Positions 1 through 12,485 of a stretch of DNA of 64,000 nt are shown one piece after another. Position 1 is the stretch's first letter, and every line of letters starts with the position of its first letter. Source of the DNA: Phragmites australis (Eukaryota > Streptophyta > Magnoliopsida > Poales > Poaceae); the NCBI RefSeq assembly GCF_958298935.1, contig NC_084922.1:16246501-16310500 (forward strand), given 5' to 3'. A model generated the notes under the pieces. It worked only from the letters and a program-made list of their open reading frames with translations, did no database searches and had not been told where the DNA came from. Both the position numbers and the translations under genes were made by a program.

Positions 1-237
1 GCATGTCTATGCTATTGCAGTGGAAAAGTGTATCGGGAATAATTCTTGTATTCTATTATGACGATATTTACATTAAATACACAGTAAAGAGGTGGCAAAA
101 GCACCTGTTGGTAGGCCAGTTGTCCCCAACAGGTATTCTCTCATTTGTAACTGTTGATTACATTGAATAACTATTAATGATAGTTATGTGACTAATTAAT
201 TAAATGCTCATGAAGCTAAGGACGTTTGTTCGTAATA
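1..237 (-). mobile_element. Ty1/copia LTR, partial (3' LTR of the minus-strand element)
   Basis: The stretch is closely similar to 20336-20593, which suggests two LTR copies of one family. In minus orientation the LTR would start at 237 with a TATTACGAAC sequence, a mutated form of the TGTTACGAAC that begins the other copy. Just inside, at 238-246, the minus strand reads AAGTGAGAG, a weak polypurine tract. The outer end lies beyond the window edge. The RT and RNase H remnant at 2213-3690 belongs to the same element. Confidence 0.65.
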
Positions 238-543
238 CTCTCACTTGATCAATTATTTGTAATGTAAATTTATTGTTGAAAACTCTTCTAAAACTCTGAG
301 GGGAAATATGAGGAGAACATAATATGTTGATATATTGATACGCCATTAAAACTCCATTAAAATTCAATAGAAAAATATAAGGAGAAAATGATATGACATA
401 TATTGGTTATTATTTTATTGAAACTCATATGAGAAACCTAAATAGGAAAAACTCATTGATGAGCTCAGAGAACAATAACTATAATCTACAGATCATATTA
501 TAATCTCCGGAAACCACTTAAAAGATAGGGGGACTAAGGTAGA
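238..543 (-). other. 3' untranslated internal part of the copia element
   Basis: Non-coding sequence between the LTR and the copia RNase H end; it continues at 2091-2212 after the solo-LTR insertion. It has several loosely repeated A/T-rich motifs, such as AAAACTCAT and AGAAAAATATAAGGAG, of the kind often found between the pol stop codon and the 3' LTR in plant copia elements. No gene is seen here. Confidence 0.5.
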
Positions 544-2085
544 TGTCGGTGTATCTAGAACCGGAGGTCCCTGAGTCCCGAGGCCAGGCCAGCCATCCGC
601 CACGTGTCACCATCCCGCGAGGTCCCTCCTACGGGGTGAGGAAAGTCCAAGTTTCGGGAGAAGGTGCTCGGGGCCACAGTCCCTGGTCCCCGAGCACCCT
701 AGTTCCCCGATGATCCGCAGAGTCTAAGTACTAGGAAGAAAGTGCTCGGGGAGGTGCCCGATCACTCCCGAGCACCCTAGTCCCTCGACGACCAGAAGAG
801 CTAAGTTCCGGGAGAGAGTGCTCGGGGGCTGCGTGCGGCAGCCCCTGAGCGCCCGGTTCCCCGAGGATCAGTGTGAAAGTGCTCGGGAGAGAGTGCTCGG
901 GGCTGCACGTGGCAGCCCCCAGGCTCTCGGTTCCCCGAAAGATCTGTGCAAAAGTGCTCGGGAGAGAGTGCTCGGGGTTGCACGTGGCAGCCCCCGAGCA
1001 CTCGGTTCCCCGAAGGTTCGTGCGAGAGTGCTCGGGAGAGAGTGCTCGGGGAGGTAAACAGTGCCCCCGAGCACCCGGTACCCCGAGGGCAAGGGTAGGC
1101 ATTCTCGGGAGAGAGTGCTCGGGGAGGTGAACAGTACCCCCGAGCACTCGGTGCCCCGACGACCCAGGAGGGCCCCCGAGGGGCCCGCCGATGAGGTGTC
1201 AACCAGTCAGAGGTTCGAGGCCGCATTTAATGAGCGTGCGCGGCCTGACATCCCCAACTGCTCTCGCCGAAGTGTCAGTCCCTGCCATGCTTTGGCAGAG
1301 AGGCGTGGGGCCATTAATTGCACGGGTCCCGTCCCGTATCATCCGGTGTGTCTCGGGATAACATCACCAGGATCAAGGCGTTTCGTCCGCTACCCTGCTG
1401 TGACAGAGGAACAAGACAGGGCGGGCACGACGGGTTGCTCTGTGGCTGCCCGGTGGGCCCTCTCTACGGCGCCCGTTGCCAGGGCGTTTATGGCAATAGG
1501 TGACCGGGCGTGCGCCGCGTTTTCCACCCCCCGGTCACTTCACCCAGAAGAAATGATGACGTCTTTCCCAGTCATGGCGTCTTGAAACTTGTGCCCCCTC
1601 CTTCCCGTTCGGGGCATGCCTCAGCCGGCGAGTGCATAAAAGAATCGGCACACCCAAGAAGGAAGAAAGGGCCCGAAGAATAGACCGAAGAGAATCAGAC
1701 CAAAGATACATCCGAGACATTCAACAGACCGCAAGCATCGAACACAGAAGAACCAAGAACGGAACCATAGTCCCTGCCCAAGAACAAGGAGCCTCAAGCT
1801 CTTAGTTAGACACGATATTCTTGTAACTAGCACACCCTTGAGGGACTTCCTCAGGGCAGTTATTACATCCACACAGGAGTAGGGTATTACGCCCCCGTGC
1901 GGCCCGAACCTGTCTAAATTTCCGGTGCATTTACTTCTTTCTGCACTAGGTCATCATCCCCATCCACCGGTCGTTGCATTTACTCTCATTCATTTCTCCG
2001 GCGAACTTATTCAGGATCATCCCCCGGCCGAATCTCTAAAAAGGGGTCTCTCGGGATCCCTGCGACAGGAGTTAATCCTCCGACA
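544..2085 (+). mobile_element. Solo LTR (1542 bp), family shared with 29619-32578, TSD GTAGA
   Basis: It starts TGTCGGTG and ends CCTCCGACA, so the termini are TG...CA with a short inverted repeat. The 5-bp duplication GTAGA stands at 539-543 and 2086-2090. No internal coding region is present, so this is one LTR left after recombination between two. The 5' half is GC rich with hairpin-like tandem repeats, the 3' half carries a likely TATA region (GCATAAAAG near 1633). It disrupts the 3' part of a copia element. Two more copies, in opposite orientations, lie nested at 29619-32578. The parent element cannot be named from the LTR alone. Confidence 0.93.
786..1170 (+). repeat. GC-rich tandem repeats with internal palindromes, in the solo LTR
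   Basis: About five imperfect units of roughly 70 bp. Each contains GGGAGAGAGTGCTCGGGG followed some 20-30 bases later by the complementary CCCCGAGCAC, so each unit can fold into a hairpin. The same array is present at about 29700-30170 and, reverse-complemented, at about 31400-31830. Confidence 0.85.
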
Positions 2086-2212
2086 GTAGATATTGGCTCA
2101 TTAAAAACCTTATATGAGAAACTGTATAAGAAAAACTAATAAAGCAAAATAGTACAATATAATATGATCAGGATATTATTCAGGTATCAACTTCCCATGA
2201 ACCTTGCAAATC

Positions 2213-3690
2213 TTAAAGTTGTTGCATACCAATTCCATAAATATATTTTTGGAATATAGAAGTTGGTAAGGACTTAGTGAATAAATCAGCGAGATTATCA
2301 CATGATTTAGTTTGCAAGATTTCTATTTCCATATTATTTTGCAATTCATCAAGATAGAACATTTTATGGGCAATATGTTTTGTTATATTGCTCTTTATGT
2401 AACTTGTTTGTATTTGAGTAATGCATGCAAAATTATCTTCATAGATAATAGTTGGTAATTTAAGGGAACTAATGCCACATAATTGTTGTTTGTGGTTTAT
2501 CATTCTGCGAAGCCATACTGTTTGCGTGATGCTTCATATAATGCAATTATTTCAGAATAATTAGTGGATGTAGCCACTAGAGTTTGTTTAGAAGATTTCC
2601 ATGAAATGGTTGTTCCACCATGTAAGAACATGAAGTTTGTCCATGATATGTTATTATGGGGATCTGATAAGTAGCCAGCGTCACTGTATCCAATCATATT
2701 CATTTCTTGTTTTCTTTGAAAGAAAAGACCAAGATCTATGGTGCCTTAGAGATATCGAAAGATATTCTTGACTCTCGTCCAATGGCGTTTAGTTGGAGTA
2801 GCGCTATTCCTAGCTAGTATGTTCACTACAAATGTGATATCAGGTCTGGTGTAATTTGCAAGATATATAAGTGCTCCAATGGCACTGAGATGAGGAACCT
2901 CGTGTCCTAGTATATTCTCTCCCTTCTCCCATGGTCTAAATGGATCTTTCTTCATATCAAGAGATCGAATAACCATAGAAGTCTTGGATGGATATGATTT
3001 GTCCATATTGAATTTCTCTAATATTTTCTGGGTATATGTAACTTGGTGTACTAGAATACCTGAAGGAAGATGCTCGAGTTGTATACCAAGCAAAATTTGG
3101 TTTTACCTAAATCCTTCATTTCAAATTCCGTCTTTAGATGACTGCGTGCATCATCTATATCTTCTGTATTTTCAATAATATTCAGATCATCGACATAGAC
3201 AGAGATGATACAAAATCATGTTAAGAACTTCTTGATGAAGACAATTGGATGATCACCATTGTTGGAGTACCCTTTATGTAGAAGGAACTCTTTTAGTTGG
3301 TTGTACCACATTCTTTCCGACTGCTTTAAGCTATATAGTGACTTTTTAAGCTTTACACAATATATGTTACGTTTGTGTTTGGATTTGGATTGTCTAGTCC
3401 TTCGGGGACTTTTATATCTCTGTCTGAATCAAGTGACCCATATAGGTATGCGGTCACTACATCCTTCAACAGTATAGATAGATGATTTTGAACTGCCAAT
3501 GAAATTAGATATCAGAACATACTGGAAAATAAATCTCATTGAAATCCATGATGGGTCTCTACGTGAACCCTTGTGCTACAAGCCTTGCTTTATATCTCAC
3601 CACCTCGTTGTTTTTGTTCCTTTTGCATACGAAAACCCAATTGTATCCCATAGGGAAGATGCTACAAGGAGTAGGTATTAATGATGTGAA
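2213..3690 (-). pseudogene. Ty1/copia pol remnant (reverse transcriptase and RNase H)
   Basis: Minus-strand reading from about 3660 down to a TAA at 2213. Visible in order: the start of the copia RT domain (YKARLVAQGFT near 3590), the LKKSLYSLKQ block near 3330, the catalytic YVDD motif near 3190, and the C-terminal RNase H with its IIYEDNFACI and NLADLFTKSLP blocks near 2290-2450. The frame is broken by several stops and shifts, including a TGA a few codons before YVDD, and part of RT is deleted. Gag, protease and integrase are missing. It is dead and belongs with the LTR piece at 1-237. Confidence 0.9.
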
Positions 3691-3815
3691 TACCTATCAC
3701 ATCCCAATTCCATAATAATATCATTAAACATGATCATGCATCATAAGCATCTTGTTTATTTTGAAGCATTTGTTGAGTGCTCGTTATTTCCTTTAGTGGC
3801 TTAACTTTTACGAAG

Positions 3816-5517
3816 TGTTACGATAATACCCGACACTAGAGTTTTTTTTTAGTTATGTCTTGTATGGACGTTGTGGGTGAATTCATTTATTATGGGTTCA
3901 TCTCGCATTGTAATCCTTGCACCTAAGTTTGTAGAATTTTTCGAGCACTAGAGCACAACGTTTGGGTTAATAAAAGAGCGAACGGAAATGAGGGAGGAAA
4001 TGTTTTTTCTACAAAAAAATCTTGTTTTTCAAGCATGTGGGTCCTTTTGAGCTGGCCGGCCTCACCATCTCACCTCCTTCTCTCTTGGTTGCACCAGTAG
4101 CTCACTCCCCTCCCTCTCTCACTCACGCCCACTCTCTCCCTCTCTCCAACTGAGCAGAATAGCAGGAGCTCACTCTCTCCCTCTCAAGCTCTTTCTTCTC
4201 TTCCTCAAATCTGCCATCAAGAAGAAGAAGCGCGGTATACATGTCACACCGCTGCGATCCCTAGCTCTCTAGCTTCCTCTTCAACCAATTCATTCTCACA
4301 TGCATGAAGATTTGAGGGAGTTGCAAATCAATTTCATCACACCTTGTTTTCTGAAATTTCAGCAGGCCTTCTTCATCTTCTCAAGCTTTTCCCCTCCGAT
4401 TTTCTCCCTTCACCGACAGTTCCCAATCGTGGCAAAGACCCTTGGGTAAGTCTCTAGGGTTCCCATGGTGGAAATACATGTTTTGGAATGGTCGATTTCG
4501 AGTTTTGTAGGCCGTAATCCAAAGTGGCGATGCATGTTCGTTCTTGAGGTAAGAGACTAAGAAGAAAAGTTTGCATGAGCAATAGCTAGTGTTCGTTCTT
4601 TTGGAGTGAGTAAAATAGGTTTAGAACTAGTGCTTTAGTGTATTTACATGTTTAGATGGCTTAGATTTTGACATGCAAGTTAAATCGGTTGAAGAATCAT
4701 CGAAAAACTCAAGTTCTGCAAGAACCCAAAGATTCTGGGTCACCACCCGGAAAACCTCCAGATCGTACTGTTCAGCAGGCATTTTTCTTTTTTTTTACTT
4801 TGCTGATAGTTTGTAAATTTTATAGTTAATTCATACGAACTCCAAAAATCATAAGACTAGTTGTGCTAGCTTTTTATGAGTATGAACTACATGGTAAAAA
4901 TGTTGGAAAACCAGAAATACTATTTTATAATTAATTAGTTATTTAAACATGTTTCATTTTAATTAAATCACAGTTAATTAAAGTGATGTCCTAAAATTGT
5001 GAAACCACTTGGAAAATTCATATTATGATCAATGATATCCACGAAAAATATACTTCAGTATGAAAGTGCTGTTTAAATTGTGAAACTAATTTAATCTTGA
5101 TAACTACCTTAATTACGGTTCTTTTTGAACAAACCTTAAATAAATCTTTTATAACATGAGCTTTCGCACGTCAATTCATATGATTCTTGTTGCATAATGT
5201 TCTTTACTTAGTACCTCATCTCCTATTATATTTTCATGGCATTAGGTGCATGTATCATATCATTTCATCACGGCAATTGTGATCACCATTCTTTCTTTTA
5301 GAGATCGATGAACCGGAGAGTGACATGGGTATTCTTGAGGTGTAACCTGATTATGATATTGTGTCTGAAGCACTTGAGAAAAACAAGCATCAAAGCATGT
5401 TGTACCTTATACTTTGGATCATGTGATGGCTAAATTGAAAAATTATGCACTATGTATGTTATGCATGTTTAGTTAGTCGATGTCGGGAAATCGCGTAGCA
5501 CCCATTTATTTCATTTC
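3816..5517 (+). mobile_element. 5' LTR of an outer Ty3/gypsy element, first part
   Basis: The sequence reads continuously into 13397-14853 once the nested gypsy element and one copy of its ATTTC duplication are removed. The likely LTR start is TGTTACGATAATACCCGACA at 3816, with the end at about 14853 (CCTCACA) followed by a primer binding site. The whole LTR would be about 3.16 kb. It contains a pyrimidine-rich block at about 4070-4200 and no ORF of note. The 5' boundary is inferred from TG...CA symmetry and not backed by a TSD, because the 3' end of the element is lost. Confidence 0.6.
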
Positions 5518-6434
5518 TGATGTGCATTTGCCCAATCTTCCGAAGGTAATATGATAAGTCAATTGGTGGAGTTTCGACGTTGATGATCCAAAGGCTTCGA
5601 ATAGAACAGATCAAGAACTCTCGCAACCACTACACCACTACTCCGTGGTTATCAACCGTGCCAAGCACGATTGACCTCGCCAAGAAGGCTTTTTCAGCAA
5701 GCGAATCAAGAACACAAGCAAAAACATGTAGATGCAATCTAAATATTGCTAATTACTAATGTAGTACTCGAGTTGGGGTTCAACAAACCGATAAACGGTG
5801 AAACTATCTAAAACAGAATAATCTAAGCTAAACCCGAGCCTAAAATATGACGGCTACTGCGTATATATAGAGGGGACATGAGGAAGTCGACCTAAGGTTG
5901 TGCAGCCATGGAGAGAGGTGTACACAACCTGGACTCCGACTCCGACACGATTACAAGACCCAACTAGGTCCAAAACGGTGGTGTAGCACTTTATTCCTTC
6001 GACTCTAAATACACCAGAGGGAATATTTGGTAGATCTCATATCCAATAGAAAGGGCTCATCGATAGCTTTCCAGAAAGTCCAAGATTGCCTAAAACGAAC
6101 TTCGTATGAGAGATTTATGCCTGTTTTACTGACGTGCTGTCCTGGGACTCGACCATGACCTTGACCACGACCACGACTAGAGCTCAGCCTCGAGTCCGAG
6201 TAGACTTGGCTTTCGAGGGATGACATCCGGGTAAGGTTGTACTGCTTCTCTCACGTTCCTAAGTAATAAAACATCATAAGAATTTAGTAGTAATTAATCC
6301 AAGGAATCATGAACAACAAGAGATGAGTTCACCTGGTGGTCTAATTGTCGTGCACGTGCTCTTGTAATTGGACCTTGTATGATTTGAAGATTATTGGCGG
6401 TATTGATCGTATCCAAGGAGCCATGAGCTCATCA
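5518..6434 (-). repeat. 3' LTR of the nested gypsy element
   Basis: 917 bp, alignable along its length to 12486-13391. The integrase-end reading frame extends through the PPT into this LTR and stops at 6341. Confidence 0.93.
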
Positions 6435-9400
6435 TCCTCCCCCTCTTGAATTGGAGTCACCCTCGACTCAAACTCGTATTCTTCTCCCAAGTAGGGCTTC
6501 AAATCTGAAATGTTAAATATGGGACTAACCCCAAAATCTACAGGTATGTCCAATTTGTATTCATTATCATTGATTATTTTAATTATCTTAAATGGTCCAT
6601 TAGCACTAGACATCAACTTTGATTTTCTTTGTTGTGTAAACCTATCCTTCCTTAAATGCAACCAAACTAAATCACCCAGTTCAAATTTTATTTCCTTCCT
6701 ACCTTTACTTCCAGTAATCCTAAACTATTCAGTCATGCTCTCTATACTCTTTTTAGTTGTTTCATGCAACTTAAGAATAAATTCAGCACGTTTCTTAGCA
6801 TCTAAATTAAGTCTTTCAAAAGTAGGCAAAGGTAGTAAATCAATAGGAGCACGGACTTACCTTGGTGGTGGAGTGTACCGAGCTATTGTAACCAAATTCA
6901 ATATGCGGTAAACACTCTTCCCATATCCTCAAATTCTTCTTTAGAACTGCCTGTAACATGGTCGATAGTGTGCGGTTAACGATCTCTGTTTGACCATCAG
7001 TTTAGGGATAACACGTAGTAGAAAACAACAGCTTTATTCCCAATTTATTCCAAAGTGATCTCCAAAAGTAACTCAAAAACTTTATGTCATGATCTGATAC
7101 GATAGTATTAGGCACTCCATGTAGTCGAACGATTTTCCTGAAAAACAAATCAGCTATGTTTGTGCCATTTTAGAAAATCTATCCACAACTACAAATATGA
7201 TATCCCTCCCCCTCATTGTCCTAGGTAGTCCTAAAACAAAATCCATAGAAATATCCTCCCATGGTGCACTAGGAACAGGAAGAGGCATGTAAAGACCATG
7301 TGGATTCAAGCGAGACTTAGCTTTATTTCAAGTGGTGCATCGGGACACATAGCATTCGATATCTCATCTCATATTTGGCTAAAAGAAGTGGGCGGCTAGC
7401 ACATCTTCAGTATTCTTTGCTCTAAAATGTGCCATCAATCCTCCTCCATGTGCCTCCTATAACAACAAAAGACGAACTGAGCTAGCTGGAATGCATAGCT
7501 TGTTAGCACGATAGAGCAATTCTTCATTCAGTACATATTTATTCCATGTATTCCCTTCTTTACAATGTTCAAGCACTTCTTTAAAGTCTAAATCAGCAGC
7601 ATATAAGTCCTAATGGTCTCTAAACCAAAAATCTTATGATCAAGTTGAGATAATATGGTATAACGTCTAGAAAGCGCATCAGCAATCGCATTGTCCTTTC
7701 CTTTCTTATGTTTTATTACATATGGAAACGACTCAATAAATCTATCTATCTAGCATGTCGTTTATTTAGTTTAACTTGACTTATAATATGTTTCAGCGAT
7801 TCATGATCAGAATGTATAACAAATTTTTTGGGCCAAAGATAATGTTACCAAGTTTCAAGCACACGAACTAAAGCATACAATTCTTTATCATAAGTGGAAA
7901 AATTCAGACTTGACCCACTTAATTTCTCACTGAAATAAGCAACATGTTTACCTTCTTGAATTAGCACATCTCCAATTCCAATCCCACTAGCATCACATTC
8001 TAGTTCAAATGTCTTAACAAAATTAGGGAGTTGGAGCAATGGAGCATGAGTGAGCTTCTCTTTCAATAACTTGAATGCTTGTTTTTGTGCAGGTCCCAAT
8101 TTGAAAACTACTCCTTTCTTTGTCAACTCATTTAATGGAGTAGCAATGATGCTGAAATTCCGCACAAATCGCTTATAGAAACCCGCAAGACGATGAAAGC
8201 TTCTCACTTGAGTAACAGTCTTTGGGGTTGGTCAGCTCTTTATGGCTTCAATTTTTACTTCATCCACCTCTATTCCCTGTGGAGTAACAATATAGCCAAT
8301 AAAAGAAACTCGATCTGTGCAAAAGATTCACTTTTCGAGGTTACCAAACAAACGTGCATCTCTCAAAGCGTTAAAAATAGCACGTAAGTGATCAAAGTGT
8401 AGTTCATATGAACTTGTTGTAAATCAAGATATCATCAAAGTAAACCACCACAAATCTCCCAATGAAAACACGTAAAACTTCGTTCATCAAGCGCATGAAA
8501 GTACTAGGTGCATTAGTTAACCCAAAAGACATTACTAACCACTCATACAAACCAAACTTAGTTTTAAATGCAGTTTTCCATTCATCTCCAAGTTTCATCC
8601 TAATTTGGTGATATCCACTTCGCAAGCCAATTTTAGTGAAAATTATAAAACCACTAAACTCATCAAGCATATCATCTAAGTTAGGGATAGAGTGATGATA
8701 TCTTATAGTAATATTATTGATCGCTCTACAATCAACACGTATACGCCAACTACCGTCTTTCTTAGGAACCAAAAGAACAGGAACAGTACAAGGGCTAAGA
8801 CTTTCTCGGACATACCCGCGGTCCAAAAGATCTTGGACTTGTCGCTGAATTCCCTTAGTCTCATCCGGGTTGGTCCTATATGCAGCACAATTTGGCAAAG
8901 TTGATTCCGGAATCAAATCAATTTGATGTTCAATCCCTCGAATAGGTGGTAATCCCGGGGGTACTTCTGCTAAAAATACATTCACAAACTCCTGCAAAAT
9001 GTTAGCAACAGCAGGAGACAAAGAGCTAGATATATTCTCGAGTGAAACTAAGGCCTCTCTGCATATCAAAGTATAGCATGGCAGCTTATTAGCTTAAATT
9101 TCAGCAAGATCAAATTTAGTAGCAAGCATAACACATCCTTTCAGTCTAGAAGTTGTTGTTGCTTTCTCCTTTTTGGGTGGAAAAACTTTTTCCGCTACTT
9201 GTTGATTTTCATATTCATTCTCAAACTCTTTTCTCTTATTTTCAGCTATCTCTTATTCACATTTCATAATTTCAGCAGGGGTTAAAGGCAGAAAAGTTAT
9301 TTTCTTTCCTTTATGCATAAGGGTGTACTTATTACTTCTACCATGATATGTTGCATCAATATCAAACTCCCATGGTTCTCCTAACAAAAGTGAACATGCT

Positions 9401-11041
9401 TGCATGGGCACTACATCGAAATCAGCACAATCATAGTATGAACCAATAGAAAAATGCACCCTAGCTGTTTGCACTGCCTTCACCTTACCACTATTGTTGA
9501 ACCATTGAATATGATAAGGGTGAGGATAGTTTCTTGTTGGCAAGGCAAGCTTCTTGATCATATCTGAACTTACCAAATGCAGCTTCCTCCATCAATAATG
9601 ACTCGAATACGATAATTCTTGACTATGAGGAACATCTGAAACAAATTGTGGCATTGTAGCTGTTCCGCTTGCTCCATTTGAGTGCTTGACACTTGCTGCA
9701 CAATAAGGGTCCGATAATCCTCCGTGACAATGGCATCGAACACTTCCTCATGGTCGATATCCGTCTCACATCCATCCTCGTCACCTGCATAGTTAGCTGC
9801 AAGAGCATATTCATTCTCAACATCACTAGCACTTACATATCCACCATCTTCTGTTACAATGTACGTGCGTTGACTTGGGCAATCCTTCATGACATGACCC
9901 ATTCCCTTACATTAGTGGTAAATAATCCCAGTCGTGCGACTAGCCGAGGCAACCGAAGAAGAGCTCTTCGCTGGACCCTGCACACTTATGGATTTGCTTA
10001 CCTCAGGAGCGTGTGACAGTGTCGAAGGTACTACTAAACGCGCCCTACTCAAGAAGGTGGTAGTAGACCATGTAGTTGAACGTGGAGCTGTTTTGACTTG
10101 TCTCGGTGTTGATTTGGAAGTAGTCATGCTTCTAAAATTGCTCCTTGGCCTCTGTTGTCATCCCTGTAATTCTTTTTCTGCCAAACACGCAAGTTGGAAC
10201 AATCTAGGAACACTATCGTATTCTTTGTAATCAATTATTCCTAAATTTCACACCTTAACCCTTCATAAAAGTGTTTCATTGCAGCCTTTTCATCCTCAAT
10301 AATATGACAATGCAACATACTAATTTGAAGCTCCTGATAATATTCTTCTACGAATCTATCACCTTAGTTTAAGCGCTACAATTTCTTACGCAAATCACGT
10401 TTAAAAGAGGATGGAACAAATATATTACGCATAGCAACCTTTAAAGCATTCTATGTAGTAGACACTAATCCGTCAATGCATACCCTATTCCACCAGATAA
10501 TTGCAAAAATTTTAAATTCACTAATGGTTTGCCTAACTCTATGCACTTCAGGAACTAAATGAGTATTAAACTTTTGTTCTACTGTTATCTCCTAATCTAA
10601 ATACCTTTCAGCATCATAAGCACCTTTAAAAGATGGTATAGTAAACTTAACCTTAGCAAATGGATCATCATTAATATGTGGGTTATGTTGCTGAAAATTA
10701 TTACCTCACATATCTTGATGGTTAAAGTTCAATCAGTTCCTTTATCGTTCATCAAAGGTGTCACGTTCTTGTCTCAGAATTTCATCATCCGTGACAGACT
10801 CCTCTTGTTCATAGGCTGCACTATGAGGATCCACTCGACCATTGTTTGGTGGCGGATTAACCAATCGATCAAAGCGTGTATTGAGCATTGCAATGCTTTC
10901 ATTAAGTCGTTGCAATACAGTATTGGTTCCCGCAAGCTTCTTGTCGATGTTGTCATTAATAGTTTGTCGATGATCATCCAACAATATTGTGAGTTCTTCC
11001 CTCAAAACACACTCTTTTGCATATGATGCTTCTCCTGCCAT
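6341..11041 (-). pseudogene. Gypsy gag-pol, broken
   Basis: Gag appears to start at 11041 (MAGEASYAKE). A zinc knuckle near 9870-9912 reads CKGMGHVMKDC with its first cysteine changed to tyrosine. Protease follows with IIDGGSC near 9580. RT runs about 9069-8404 with the YFDDILIY catalytic block near 8420. RNase H has [10 protein letters not shown] near 8010. Integrase is recognisable in pieces by [15 protein letters not shown] near 7230 and [13 protein letters not shown] near 6980. Many stops and frameshifts separate these blocks. The last frame (6661 to 6341) runs across the PPT and 31 codons into the 3' LTR. No chromodomain is seen, so the lineage is left open. Confidence 0.9.
6435..6447 (-). 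other. Polypurine tract of the nested gypsy element
   Basis: The minus strand reads AAGAGGGGGAGGA directly against the LTR start at 6434. It is the expected primer site for plus-strand DNA synthesis, and here it is also translated as part of the integrase-end frame (the QEGEDDEL residues). Confidence 0.88.
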
Positions 11042-11419
11042 GGTTAGTAGAAGATAGAAAACAACAAAAAATAAATTATCCCTATCGACTACTAGGTGGT
11101 GGAGGTGGAGTCACACACTCTCAAGTGTCTTACCACACTCTTGCAAGTGTTCTTACCAATCACCGCAGTTGGCACAACCGGTGGCAAGTTTGTGATACCT
11201 TATCGGGTGCGAGTGAGATAGTTGAAGGGGAGAAACCGTTCTGATTGAGAGAAGGTGTAGCTTGGACATGCAATATTTAGTAGCAAGGAATGACAATAAT
11301 TGAAATCAGATTAGCAAATTTGAATAAAAGTCCACAATACTTATCACAGTTGCTGGCCCGAACACGTTCTTAAAACTAGCTCAAACAAGCTGAAAACTAT
11401 AACAGACATAAGAACAATG

Positions 11420-11640
11420 GAACAAAATTCACAATGCAAACTAATTCTCTTTTTTTTTAAATCTATCTCTCTTCTTTTTTTTCACTCTTTGCTTCTTCTT
11501 CTTTTTTTTTGCACTCTTTGCTTCTTCCTTTTTTTGCACTCTTTGCTTCTTGCTTGCTTTTCTTCTTTTTTTTCTTTTTTCTTTTTTTTTGCGAATGTGA
11601 CACAAACTCAAAAACTCTTCTACTGCCTTTTCTAAGACCA
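11420..11640 (+). repeat. T/C-rich low-complexity stretch
   Basis: Runs of T interrupted by TTCTTC and TTTGCAC motifs in the untranslated leader of the nested gypsy element (A/G rich in the element's own sense). The ORFs across it are a by-product of composition. Confidence 0.8.
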
Positions 11641-12011
11641 GTGAGGTATGTGGGTCACAAACTTTTTTCGGAGAGCAGGGGTATAAAGGTAATAAAAAGA
11701 TACTCTCTCTTTCTCTGAACTTTGGCTACCTCTGTTTGGGCTATCGAGTGATACTCAAACTTTGTTGGACAATGCTCGATATGATGAGTTCATAGGATGT
11801 CCGAGAAAAGCCAGAAACAGATAGACTCCGACTAGGTTGTGGAGGTGAAAACGAGTGGGTAGTTGAATCTGACTAGGTGGTCGAAGTGACTGGTCGGGAC
11901 CCCGAGTGGATGGTCAGAGTGGCCTGTCGGACCTCGAGTGGGTGGTCAGAAAAAACTGGTCTGGACCCCGAGTGGGTGGCCAGAGCGACTAGTGGTCAAA
12001 CCCGAGTAGAT

Positions 12012-12182
12012 TGTCGACTCGACTAGTGGTCGAACTCGAGTAGATGGTTTAAGTGACTAGTTATCGAACACGACTTGATGGTCAACTCGACTAGTGGTCG
12101 AACTCGAGTAGATGGTTAAAACGACTGGTGGTTGAACACGAGTTGATGGTCGACTCGACTAGTGGTCGAACTCGAGTAGATA
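12012..12182 (+). repeat. Tandem repeat, about 66-68 bp x 2.5, gypsy leader
   Basis: Units start at about 12013, 12079 and 12147 and share CTCGACTAGTGGTCGAACTC. More diverged relatives of the unit (GACTAG, CCCGAGTGG motifs) extend back to about 11830. Such arrays are common in the leader regions of large grass gypsy elements. Confidence 0.8.
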
Positions 12183-12471
12183 CACAATCTCGGCTATAGC
12201 AAACAAGGCCAGGCCGAGATACATGGCGACTAAACAGCAAGACTCAACACTAGAAACTAGAACACGATGACTTGACCAGCAACAAAGATACCGACGATGG
12301 ACTCAAACTCAACAACGTGAATACTGAAAACAAAATTGTGAAGTCTTAAAGTGGTTTGGACAGCAGAAAAACTAAGATCTAAATATTTTTGTGGAGTAAT
12401 TTTCTGGACTCTAGGTAATGGAAAACGACGAAACAAAGGGGATAACTGAGATTACCTAATGGGCAATCGAG

Positions 12472-12483
12472 GCTCTGATACCA
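12472..12483 (-). other. Primer binding site (initiator methionine tRNA)
   Basis: The minus strand reads TGGTATCAGAGC two bases inside the 5' LTR, the standard plant tRNA-iMet PBS. Confidence 0.93.
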
Positions 12484-12485
12484 CT

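Noticed and set aside
731..1585. Overlapping GC-rich ORFs on both strands
   Set aside because: They follow the tandem repeats of the solo LTR and have no domain; the same false ORFs recur in the other two LTR copies.
11417..11718. Phe/Leu-rich ORFs, possible membrane protein
   Set aside because: Made by a T-rich low-complexity run in a retrotransposon leader.
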